Below are positions 17,072 through 24,589 of a stretch of 64,000 nt of DNA, in pieces; position 1 is the stretch's first letter, and every line of letters starts with the position of its first letter. The position numbers and the translations under genes were made by a program. The notes below the pieces were generated by a model that was not told the origin of the DNA, ran no database searches, and saw only the letters and a program-made list of their open reading frames with translations. Source of the DNA: Bryocella elongata (GTDB lineage Bacteria > Acidobacteriota > Terriglobia > Terriglobales > Acidobacteriaceae); the NCBI RefSeq assembly GCF_900108185.1, contig NZ_FNVA01000006.1, positions 1-64,000 of the forward strand, read 5' to 3'.

Positions 17072-19012
17072 TTATGGCGTGTGCGCGTGTGCGGGCAAGA
17101 TGGATAGCTCGACGGACGAAAGGCGTCCGGCATCGTGGAAGACGGTGTTGTCGACGACGAGCATGCGTCGGCTCAACCCCAGAGGTTCGCCGGTGTTCGG
17201 GTTTACGTCGAAGCGAGGAAAGTTGCTGCTCGAGATATCGAGCCGGATGCGATGCCCCTTCTTGAAGAGGTTCGCGGTGTCGAAGGGCTTGATGGTGAGC
17301 TTGTAGATCTCACCCGGTGTGAGCAGCGTGCGGGTCTTCACGCCATCGCGATAGCTTGCGCGCAGGATGCCATCGGTGAGATTCATATCGAAGCCAGTCG
17401 GGAAGTCTTTGCTGGGCGGATAGACGTCAACGAGCTTGGCGGTGAAGTCGGTGTCGACGCCTGTCGAGGAGGCGTAGAGCGTGACGGTGACCGGGCCCGC
17501 GATGACCACATCTTCGGGGAGTGGCTCGGTCTCGAAGACGAGCACATCACTGCGTGAATGCAGCGGGAGATACGGTGCACGCGAGCCTGGCATATCCGGG
17601 CGCTCGCGCTGATCGTAGGCTCCATCCTTGAGGCGCTTGGATACGCCTCCGCCGATCGATGGCACGGGATGAGCGGGGTCGAACTGAAAGGTGGTCGCGT
17701 GCGACTCGGTCGGAGCTGGTGGCTTCGTCGAGAGCAGTCCTTCCGCGTGCAGGTAGAAGTTTGTGGGTCGTGCTGACGGAGGGGGCCAGGCTTGCGCGTT
17801 CTGCCAACTGCCGCCGTGTTCGAGACGGCCCTGCGCGTCCTTGTGACCATCGCCGCCGCCCATCAGGAAGTAGCGCACGGGTGCCTCATCTGCGGCAGGC
17901 GTATGTACGCCCTTCAGGTAGAAGTCGAACCAGCGGAGATGGAAGTCGATGTCGAAGTCGCTAAGCGCCGCGGTTGGCCCAAAGTCGACATCGCCTGCGT
18001 AGGAGACTGCGTCTCCATGATGGGTCCACGGCCCAATCATGAGGCGCTCCGGCGACTTCTTCAGCTTCGAGAGCTGGTGGAAGTTCTCGATCGTGCCGCG
18101 CAAATAGATGTCGTACCAGCCCCCGATGTGCAGCATGGGGACGTCGGCGGTCTGGGGATAGTACTTCTCCCACTGCATGCCGAGCGTCTCCCAGTAGGGA
18201 CCATAGTCGGAGTGCGTGGCTTCGTCGAGGTAATAGCCTTCGTACACCGGTTCGATGGAGAGCGGGCTCTGGCCTTTGCGCAGCGGGAGCGGGGCGTACC
18301 AGTCAAACTCATGTTCCTGCGTCAGCATGGACCTGGCGACGGGATTCTTTGTGTCGGCGAGCGCCTGCTCCCATGCCCAGGTAAATTGGCGGCCCATCTC
18401 GAAGGCTCCGTCATAGCGCACCGAGTGATCCCAGGCGCTGGACATGCCTCCCATGTTCAGGACGAGGGTGCTCAGGTGCGGCGGGTTGAGCTTGGAGGCG
18501 TCAGCCTGCGTATGAGCGGCGTAGGAGGTGCCAAACATGCCCACCTTGCCGTTGCTGTATGGCAAAGCTGCGGCCCACTCGATGGTGTCATAGCCGTCGT
18601 AGGCGTCGTAGACGTAGTACTTCTCAAAGACACCGCCCGAGGCGTGGCGTCCGCGCGTGTCCTGCACGATGACGACATAACCGTGCGAGGCGAGGGCCTT
18701 CGCAATGGCAATCGTGGCAGGGGCAGCTTTGTCGTAGGGCGTCCGATGCAGCAGCACGGGGAGCTTCACGGAGGTGGGACCGTCAGCGGTGCCGGGGCGG
18801 TAGATATCCGTGGCCAGCTTCACGCCATCGCGCGTGACCATCATCACGTCGACCTGACGTGTTACCTCCGGATACGTCGCGGGAGCAAGAGCGCTGGAAG
18901 ATCGAACTGTATTCGGGGTCTGCGCAACGAACGGCGGTGTGAGCGCGATGCTGCCTGCGAGGACGATCCACCTTGTCCAACGGTGCCGTTGAATGCAGCG
19001 CTGTTGTGTCAT
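17072..19012 (-). CDS. Secreted CocE/NonD family alpha/beta hydrolase (X-Pro dipeptidyl-peptidase type)
   Basis: 646 aa with a signal peptide (basic start, hydrophobic WIVLAGSIALTPPF, cleavage near VAQ). The N-terminal alpha/beta-hydrolase part carries RDGVKLATDIYRP, the oxyanion-region RTPYDK and QDTRGR, and the nucleophile elbow GTSYAA (Ser in GMFGTSYAAHTQ, with Ala where Gly is usual). The acid is likely in GGWYDIYL and the histidine in GPWTHHGD. The C-terminal X-Pro jelly-roll domain is seen in GPVTVTLYASSTGVDTDFTAKLVDVYP. Family members cleave acyl esters, cephalosporin-type esters or Xaa-Pro peptides; which one cannot be told here. GGAG lies 8 nt upstream of ATG 19012. Confidence 0.85.
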   Translation of the reverse strand: MTQQRCIQRHRWTRWIVLAGSIALTPPFVAQTPNTVRSSSALAPATYPEVTRQVDVMMVTRDGVKLATDIYRPGTADGPTSVKLPVLLHRTPYDKAAPATIAIAKALASHGYVVIVQDTRGRHASGGVFEKYYVYDAYDGYDTIEWAAALPYSNGKVGMFGTSYAAHTQADASKLNPPHLSTLVLNMGGMSSAWDHSVRYDGAFEMGRQFTWAWEQALADTKNPVARSMLTQEHEFDWYAPLPLRKGQSPLSIEPVYEGYYLDEATHSDYGPYWETLGMQWEKYYPQTADVPMLHIGGWYDIYLRGTIENFHQLSKLKKSPERLMIGPWTHHGDAVSYAGDVDFGPTAALSDFDIDFHLRWFDFYLKGVHTPAADEAPVRYFLMGGGDGHKDAQGRLEHGGSWQNAQAWPPPSARPTNFYLHAEGLLSTKPPAPTESHATTFQFDPAHPVPSIGGGVSKRLKDGAYDQRERPDMPGSRAPYLPLHSRSDVLVFETEPLPEDVVIAGPVTVTLYASSTGVDTDFTAKLVDVYPPSKDFPTGFDMNLTDGILRASYRDGVKTRTLLTPGEIYKLTIKPFDTANLFKKGHRIRLDISSSNFPRFDVNPNTGEPLGLSRRMLVVDNTVFHDAGRLSSVELSILPAHAHTP

Positions 19013-19189
19013 CAGAAAGCTCCGGCGGACGAGAGGTACACGGCGGCGACCGCTCCATGGCGGGCTAGGGAAGCTGTCGCCAGGGGTGAGGTTAAACCGT
19101 GAAGGTGGGAAGCCTTGCTCGTGAGTGTATCGCCAGTGGCCACACGGCTGCTCGGAGAGGAGGAAACGGTCTAAGTGTTGGGGGCTGGA

Positions 19190-19567
19190 TCAAGCGGGAG
19201 GGCAGCGATTCACGAGGCGGGACATCTTGGCGAGAAGAACCGAAAATTCGATCGGCTTTGCTTCGAAGTCGTCGCAGCCGACAGCAAAAGCCCGCTCCCG
19301 ATCACCGTTCATCACATGTGCGGTGAGCGCGATGATCGGAATGCCGGCCGTGCGATCGTCGGCTTTCATGCGCTCCGTCACCGTCCAGCCGTCCATCCCT
19401 GGAAGGCTCATGTCCATTAGCACCAGGTCGAAGGCATGGTTCTGCGCCAGCTCGAGGCCGGCCGGCCCGTCCTCCGCGGTCAGTACCAGCCAGCCGCACC
19501 GGGCCAGTCGCCGCGAGAGCATGTCACGGTTCCATTCGTTATCTTCCACCAGTAAAACTGTCGGCAT
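19190..19567 (-). CDS. Single-domain response regulator (CheY/DivK-like)
   Basis: A 125-aa receiver domain only. The acidic pair is in LLVEDNEWNRDML, the phospho-acceptor Asp in LVLMDMSLPGMDG, the conserved Thr in IIALTAHVM and the Lys in FEAKPIEF. No output domain is present, so it signals by protein-protein contact, as DivK and many histidine-kinase partners do. It is divergent from the MASE1 histidine kinase gene with 289 bp between starts; the pairing is likely but inferred. Two perfect inverted repeats lie between them. Confidence 0.9.
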   Translation of the reverse strand: MPTVLLVEDNEWNRDMLSRRLARCGWLVLTAEDGPAGLELAQNHAFDLVLMDMSLPGMDGWTVTERMKADDRTAGIPIIALTAHVMNGDRERAFAVGCDDFEAKPIEFSVLLAKMSRLVNRCPPA

Positions 19568-19650
19568 ACGAAATCGTACCGGCCCACCTCGAATTCATCG
19601 ACTCAATGATCGTCTACGTTGCGGAAGAGATGAGCCATGCATCAGGAATA

Positions 19651-19671
19651 CACAATCGCGACACGATTGTG
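19651..19671. promoter_or_regulatory. 21-bp perfect inverted repeat between response regulator and kinase
   Basis: CACAATCG and CGATTGTG, 8-bp arms with a 5-bp spacer. It lies 83 bp upstream of the response-regulator start and 185 bp upstream of the kinase start, where a shared operator would be expected. The binding factor is unknown. Confidence 0.45.
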
Positions 19672-19680
19672 GATCAAGAA

Positions 19681-19697
19681 CATCACCATGGGTGATG
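19681..19697. promoter_or_regulatory. Second perfect inverted repeat in the same region
   Basis: CATCACC and GGTGATG, 7-bp arms with a 3-bp spacer, starting 9 bp after the first inverted repeat. The two have unrelated sequences, so they would be read by different factors or form adjacent hairpins. Confidence 0.4.
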
Positions 19698-19856
19698 GAC
19701 GGGGTGCCACTCTGGACCTAGACTGGGTGAAAAGTGCTGCGACCGTCTGTCGACCCCGACGTCGATCTCTCGCGGCTACCCTTTTCGCGCCGACACAGTT
19801 TCTAGAGAGACGTCTGATTGGCCGATAGAAGGGTAACGGTCTTCACAGGAGGACCC

Positions 19857-21698
19857 TTGTTCGGCATTTTTCCCCAGATCGACCCACCTGAGGCATCGCA
19901 GGCCTCTGGTCCACCGCGCGACGCCCGGATATGGCTTGTCGCGTTGTGTGTGCTCGTCTGCGAGGTGATCTCTACCCTCGTCAATAACCAGAGTTACAAG
20001 CTCGATGGCGCCTCACTCGTCTGGCTTCCCAACGGCATTGTCATGGGGGCTCTCGTCAGTTCGCGGCGGAAGCAGTGGCCGGCGCTGCTGGGGATTGGCT
20101 TCGTCATCGATCTCATGGTCAACGAGATCGTAGGCGGCCCGCTGATCACGGCGCTCACCTTTGCACTCTTCAACTCCATAGAGTGCTTTGTTGGCGCGGT
20201 GATGCTCTATCGATTTCTCTACCCGCGCGCTCGCCTCACCGATTGGCATCAGATGCGTGCCTTTCTGCTCTACGGAGTGATGATTGCTCCCGCGATCGCA
20301 TCTTGTCTTGCGTCGCTCTATCTGTACGTTCACCACGGTATCGCTTTCAGTAAGTCCTGGCGATTCTGGTACGCGGCGGATCTCCTGGGTCTTGCGACAG
20401 CGACTCCACTCTATCTCTCGTATCACCACGACCGTTTGTTCACTGGCCGTTCCCGCCGCGAATTGACGGTGCTCTTCGTGGCCCTTTGCCTTGTGTGCGT
20501 CGTGGTCTTCGACTTCAGCACGTATCCCACCCTGTGGCTCGTGCTTCTGGTGCTGATGCTGCTTGGCGTTCGCGGGGGATACACCGCCTCGGCGCTGGGG
20601 CTGTTGCTGGTGATTGCCATTGGCGGCTATTTCACGATCATTGGTCGCGGCCCCCTCGGAACTTCGATCAGCCACTCGCTGGGATCGCGCATGTTCATCT
20701 TCCAGGCCTTTACTGCCGTGACGATGGTTGTGCTTTATCTAACCGAGGTCGCTGTTGCTTCAAACCGGGCTGCACAGGCCGCCCTGCGCAAGAGCGAAGC
20801 GCGCTATCGGTCGCTCGCCGACGAGCTTGAACTGCGGGTGGAAGAGAGGACTCTCGATCTGCAGCACGAGATCACGGAACGCGAAGCCGTACAGAACGAC
20901 CTGGTCCACGCAAAGATCCTCGCGGAAGAAGCTAACCACGCCAAGAGCGCCTTTCTCGCGAACATGAGCCACGAGCTGAGGACTCCCCTCAACGCCATCC
21001 TTGGCTACAGCGAGATGCTTGAGGATGATGCCGCCGAAGAAGGCCGCATGCACGTCGTCGAAGACCTCCGCCGCGTCCAGCGCGCAGGCCATCACCTGCT
21101 CCACATCATCAACGATGTGCTTGACCTCGCGAAGATCGAGTCGGGAAAGATCGATGTCTTCCCGAAGAAGGTCGAGGTCTCGAGCATCGTCACGGATCTG
21201 GTGGGCACGATCGAACCGCTGGCTGCGGCAAATAGCAACGAGCTCCGAATCGAAGTAGAGTCGCCTGCGGCGATCATCGAGATTGACGCCGTGAAGTTCA
21301 AGCAGTGCCTGCTGAATCTGCTCAGCAATGCCTGCAAGTTCACCAGGGATGGCACGGTCATCTTGAGGATTCGTGCCAGCAATGATCCCGCCTTGCCAGG
21401 CATGAACTGGGAGGTTCAGGACAGTGGTATCGGCATCTCCAAAGCCGACCAGTTGCGCTTGTTCCGGCCCTTTACGCAGGTGGACAACACCTTCACCCGC
21501 AGGCACGACGGTACGGGATTGGGTTTGGCGATCTCACAGCGTCTCATTCGCATCATGGGGGGCGACATTACCGTGATATCGGAGGTGGGGAAGGGATCTA
21601 CCTTCACACTGCATCTTCCCGAGCGGCTCGTGAACCCTGCAACCCCAGCTCCCAGCCCCGTGAAGCACCCGGTCTTCGCCACGGAAGTCGACGCCTGA
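19857..21698 (+). CDS. MASE1-domain membrane sensor histidine kinase
   Basis: About 613 aa. The first ~300 residues form a MASE1-type integral membrane sensor (LVWLPNGIVMGALV, WPALLGIGFVIDLMVNEIVGG and several further helices). A coiled coil (RKSEARYRSLADELELRVEERT) leads to the dimerisation domain with phospho-acceptor His in SHELRTPLNAILGYSEML. The ATPase domain shows LLNLLSNACKFT (N box), DSGIGIS (G1), RPFTQV (F box) and GTGLGLAIS (G2). All catalytic boxes are intact; no receiver domain is fused. TTG 19857 is chosen because AGGAGG ends 4 nt before it; TTG 19818 is an alternative. The likely partner is the divergent response regulator. Confidence 0.88.
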   Translation: MFGIFPQIDPPEASQASGPPRDARIWLVALCVLVCEVISTLVNNQSYKLDGASLVWLPNGIVMGALVSSRRKQWPALLGIGFVIDLMVNEIVGGPLITALTFALFNSIECFVGAVMLYRFLYPRARLTDWHQMRAFLLYGVMIAPAIASCLASLYLYVHHGIAFSKSWRFWYAADLLGLATATPLYLSYHHDRLFTGRSRRELTVLFVALCLVCVVVFDFSTYPTLWLVLLVLMLLGVRGGYTASALGLLLVIAIGGYFTIIGRGPLGTSISHSLGSRMFIFQAFTAVTMVVLYLTEVAVASNRAAQAALRKSEARYRSLADELELRVEERTLDLQHEITEREAVQNDLVHAKILAEEANHAKSAFLANMSHELRTPLNAILGYSEMLEDDAAEEGRMHVVEDLRRVQRAGHHLLHIINDVLDLAKIESGKIDVFPKKVEVSSIVTDLVGTIEPLAAANSNELRIEVESPAAIIEIDAVKFKQCLLNLLSNACKFTRDGTVILRIRASNDPALPGMNWEVQDSGIGISKADQLRLFRPFTQVDNTFTRRHDGTGLGLAISQRLIRIMGGDITVISEVGKGSTFTLHLPERLVNPATPAPSPVKHPVFATEVDA

Positions 21699-21728
21699 CA
21701 GGTTTCAGGACGTAACTGCCGTTTTCGC

Positions 21729-21760
21729 TTGACAAAGATCGGATTGCGATGCATCATATC
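21729..21760 (+). promoter_or_regulatory. Candidate sigma-70 promoter
   Basis: TTGACA at 21729-21734 is a perfect -35 box. At 17 bp spacing the -10 is CATCAT; CATATC lies 3 bp further on. The segment is AT-rich for this genome and lies 135 bp before the secreted-protein gene. Confidence 0.45.
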
Positions 21761-21894
21761 GTGTAACGATAAAAGCTGTGGGCCCTGCACGCACATGGGC
21801 GGTTCCCCCTCTTGAAGCCACCAGGCTTGAAGGGAACGACCCGCTGCATGATGCGCAGACGTCATTCATTCCATACATTGAGCGGAGGTACGGT

Positions 21895-22461
21895 ATGCAG
21901 CTGAAGCCAATCTTCTTTCTGGGTGTTCTCTTGATGGCTTGTTCGAGTGTCTGCGCCCGTGCGCAGATGTCGGTTCATGCCCTGAGCGGTGTCGTGAAGG
22001 CAGTCGGCCCCATGGGAATCGATGTCCAGATTGGATCCGACACCACGACGCACTTCAAGCTGGCGCCAGGGGCAAAGGTTGCCGTGAACTTCGACGGCGG
22101 CTTGCGTTCCGACTCGGTGGCGGCAAACGAGTTCCATCACGTGGGCGCCTTCATCGTGGTCTATTTCTACGGTTATGGCAGCGATGTAACCGCGGTTGCA
22201 GTCAAGGAGCTCAATGCTGGCCCCTATGCGAAGGTTGAGGGCAGAATTACCGACTACGACCGCCGTGGCCACAAGATGACGCTTACGGACGCTGATGGCA
22301 AGACGCACTCGTTCACGCTGGCGGACCATCTGATCGTGGATTCAGACGAGGGAGCCGACGATGGACGCAAGTTTTCTCCGCGCAAGGGAGACGACGTGCG
22401 TGTGACTTATGCCTCTTCAGGTACGCAGGGAACGGTCTCGTTCATCCACGCGAGCCTGTAG
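21895..22461 (+). CDS. Secreted protein with two beta-rich repeats (DUF5666-like)
   Basis: 188 aa. A signal peptide (PIFFLGVLLMACSSVCARAQ, cleavage after ARA or AQ) precedes two similar OB/beta-barrel-like halves, each with a 'G.V..v...g..m.v....g..h.F.l' pattern: LSGVVKAVGPMGIDVQIGSD and VEGRITDYDRRGHKMTLTDA. This layout resembles DUF5666 proteins, whose function is unknown. ATG 21895 has GGAGG 6 nt upstream. The gene stands alone with its own candidate promoter. The Cys in MACSSVCARA is not in a good lipobox, so I favour a soluble periplasmic protein. Confidence 0.7.
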   Translation: MQLKPIFFLGVLLMACSSVCARAQMSVHALSGVVKAVGPMGIDVQIGSDTTTHFKLAPGAKVAVNFDGGLRSDSVAANEFHHVGAFIVVYFYGYGSDVTAVAVKELNAGPYAKVEGRITDYDRRGHKMTLTDADGKTHSFTLADHLIVDSDEGADDGRKFSPRKGDDVRVTYASSGTQGTVSFIHASL

Positions 22462-22463
22462 CT

Positions 22464-24110
22464 CTATCTGGTGCAGCCAGTTGCCGGTGTTGGGCGTAAC
22501 AGTCCTCGACCGGCGGCTGCTCCTGTCAGCGTGCTGTCTTCCACTGCGAGAGCACCGTTGACGAAGAGTTCCTTGACTCCCACACTCAGCTCCCGCGGAT
22601 GCAGATAGTCCGCGCGGGGAGCGTATTTTGCAGGATCGAGTACGGCCACGTCGGCGAAGTAGCCGGGACGAAGATACCCGCGATGGTCGAGCTTGTAGAT
22701 GTCCGCGGTAAGCCCGGTTGAATGGCGGATAAAGCTCTCCAGCGTGATGGTGTGCTTCTCCTGCACGTAAACTTTGTACTTCTGTGTGAAGGTCGCGTAC
22801 TGGCGCGGATGCCCGTCGGAACCATCGGAGCTGGTGACGACCCAGGGCTGCTTCATGATCAGCTCGACGTCGCTGTCGATCATATTGAAGGAAGCGATGG
22901 CAATGCCGGCGCTCTTTCCTGACGCGGAGGTCGACGGAGCAGCAGAAGGGCCGCCCTGCATAATGACGACGGCAGCGTCGACGGCCTTCAGCTTCCATTC
23001 CTTCGCCATCGCCTCAAGCGTCTTGCCGGTCCAGGGCTTGCCGGAGGACGTGAGCAGGATGGAAGCCGGGCCGCCGCGACGGCGCAGGTTCTCCACCATC
23101 TCGACGCGAATCTTCGCCATCGTTGGCGGGTCTTCGAAGCGCTTGAGCATCGCACCGTAACCGCCATCGATGGCCCAACGCGGAACAAGCGAAGCTTCGA
23201 GATCGGAGCCCGAAGCCAGCCAGGGATACTCGTCGGCGGTTACGTCCTGACCCTTGGCGCGCGCGTCGTCTATGAGCTTGACGACCTCGGGCGCCTGCCC
23301 CTGCAGGTCGACGCCCAGCGCCTTGAGGTGCGCGAAGTGTACCGGCAGGCCTGCTTCGCGGCCGATCTGCAGCACCTCCCTGATGGAGTTCATCAGACCG
23401 ACGGTGTAGTCGGACTCGTCGCGCTGATGCGTGTCATACATGCCGCCACGAATGGCGGCCTCGTGTGCCAGGGCGATGACTTCGTCGGTCTTCGCGAAGC
23501 TCTGCGGAGCATAGAACAGGCCGGTGGAGAGCCCGAGTGCGCCGTCGCACATGCCCTTGGCGACGAGCAATTTCTCCTTGTCGAGTTCCTCGGGGCTGGG
23601 CGCGCGGTCTGCCTGGCCAAGGACGCGTCCGCGGATCGCGCCGAAGCCCACGAAGGGAGCGACGTTGGTGCCGATCTTCTGGCCGACGAGATGATCGATG
23701 TCGGCCTTCACGTCGGGGGTGCCATAGCCGTCGACGCCGATGATGATGGTGCTCACGCCCTGCGCAAGCCACGGAGCATTGAGTCTTTTCGTCGCGTCTG
23801 CGGAGCGGATGTAGGTGTCCGGATGCGTGTGCGCGTCGATCAGCCCCGGCGCGACGATCATGCCCTTCACGTCGATGACGCGTGCGGCTTTCATCTTCGT
23901 CGCGTGGCCCACGTAGACGATCCGGTCACCCTTGAGCGCGACATCGCCGACGAAAGGCTTGCCTTCGCTGCCGTCGTAGATCGTTGCGCCGCGAAGAATC
24001 ACGTCGGCGGCGTCCGTGCTCTGTGCAGGAAGGCCGAAAGGGGCGATGGCAGCGGTCAGAGATGCGACGGCCAGAACGTGGCGGAGGCACAGCAGGGCAT
24101 GACGGGGCAT
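22464..24110 (-). CDS. Secreted N-acyl-D-amino-acid deacylase (D-aminoacylase, amidohydrolase superfamily)
   Basis: About 548 aa with a signal peptide (HVLAVASLTAAIAPFGLPAQ). The amidohydrolase fold is clear: strand LRGATIYDGSEGKPFVGDVA, metal-binding HTHPD in GLIDAHTHPDTY, FVGFGAIRGRVLG and ALGLSTGLFYAPQ (the region of the D-aminoacylase metal cysteine/Asp loop), with later His residues in THQRDES, HFAHLKA and ASGSDLE. SSDGSDGHPRQY gives the catalytic Asp, and the C-terminal DVAVLDPAKYAPRADYLHPRELSVG pattern is family-typical. Enzymes of this group release D-amino acids from N-acylated forms, perhaps from cell-wall peptides. The start is set at ATG 24110 rather than TTG 24128. It is the last gene of the cytochrome operon, 24 bp after the small cytochrome c. 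Confidence 0.85.
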   Translation of the reverse strand: MPRHALLCLRHVLAVASLTAAIAPFGLPAQSTDAADVILRGATIYDGSEGKPFVGDVALKGDRIVYVGHATKMKAARVIDVKGMIVAPGLIDAHTHPDTYIRSADATKRLNAPWLAQGVSTIIIGVDGYGTPDVKADIDHLVGQKIGTNVAPFVGFGAIRGRVLGQADRAPSPEELDKEKLLVAKGMCDGALGLSTGLFYAPQSFAKTDEVIALAHEAAIRGGMYDTHQRDESDYTVGLMNSIREVLQIGREAGLPVHFAHLKALGVDLQGQAPEVVKLIDDARAKGQDVTADEYPWLASGSDLEASLVPRWAIDGGYGAMLKRFEDPPTMAKIRVEMVENLRRRGGPASILLTSSGKPWTGKTLEAMAKEWKLKAVDAAVVIMQGGPSAAPSTSASGKSAGIAIASFNMIDSDVELIMKQPWVVTSSDGSDGHPRQYATFTQKYKVYVQEKHTITLESFIRHSTGLTADIYKLDHRGYLRPGYFADVAVLDPAKYAPRADYLHPRELSVGVKELFVNGALAVEDSTLTGAAAGRGLLRPTPATGCTR

Positions 24111-24134
24111 GCCAACATCGTAGAGCAAGTCCGG

Positions 24135-24515
24135 CTATTGCGGCTTCGGGATAGCGGGCGGCAGCAGCTTCTCCGGATGCCTGGCGCGCAGGAACGCGAC
24201 GAGGTCCTCGATCTCCTCCGGCTTGAGCTGATCGCCAAAGGCCGGCATGCCTTTGCCTCCGTCATGGATCTGGTGGGCAATCTGGTCGGCCTTCAGGCGC
24301 TTGCGGACATCAACGATCCTTGGCGCGCGCTCGGTTCCAGCGAGCTGCGCACCGTGGCAGAAGACGCAGCCATGCGTAGCGAAGACTTCCGCACCGCGCC
24401 TTGGAGCGTCCGAAGAAGCCTGGGCCGGATGCATCAGTGACGGCAGCAGTGCCACGCTCAGGGCTGGCGCAAGGAACAAGGAAACAACGAGGGTACGGCT
24501 TCTGTGCAATGCCAC
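24135..24515 (-). CDS. Small mono-heme cytochrome c (periplasmic)
   Basis: About 126 aa from GTG 24515, which has AGGAAG 9 nt upstream; the longer TTG frame from 24569 has no good ribosome-binding site. The signal peptide is LVVSLFLAPALSVALLP...AQA. There is one haem motif, CVFCH, and a likely axial Met in GGKGMPAFGDQLKPEEI, the class I cytochrome c (cytochrome c551/cbb3-type) pattern. It sits between the five-heme TPR protein and the deacylase in one operon, so it probably carries electrons to or from the multiheme protein. Confidence 0.85.
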   Translation of the reverse strand: MALHRSRTLVVSLFLAPALSVALLPSLMHPAQASSDAPRRGAEVFATHGCVFCHGAQLAGTERAPRIVDVRKRLKADQIAHQIHDGGKGMPAFGDQLKPEEIEDLVAFLRARHPEKLLPPAIPKPQ

Positions 24516-24589
24516 AGTGAGAGTCTTCCTGAATAGCGGGTCGGATGCAAGGCCGCGCGCGAGGCGCAAGCCACACGGCGGTCCAAGAG

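Noticed and set aside
17792-19102. 436-codon plus-strand open frame opposite the CocE-type hydrolase
   Set aside because: Reverse-strand shadow of a well-supported hydrolase; no family features.
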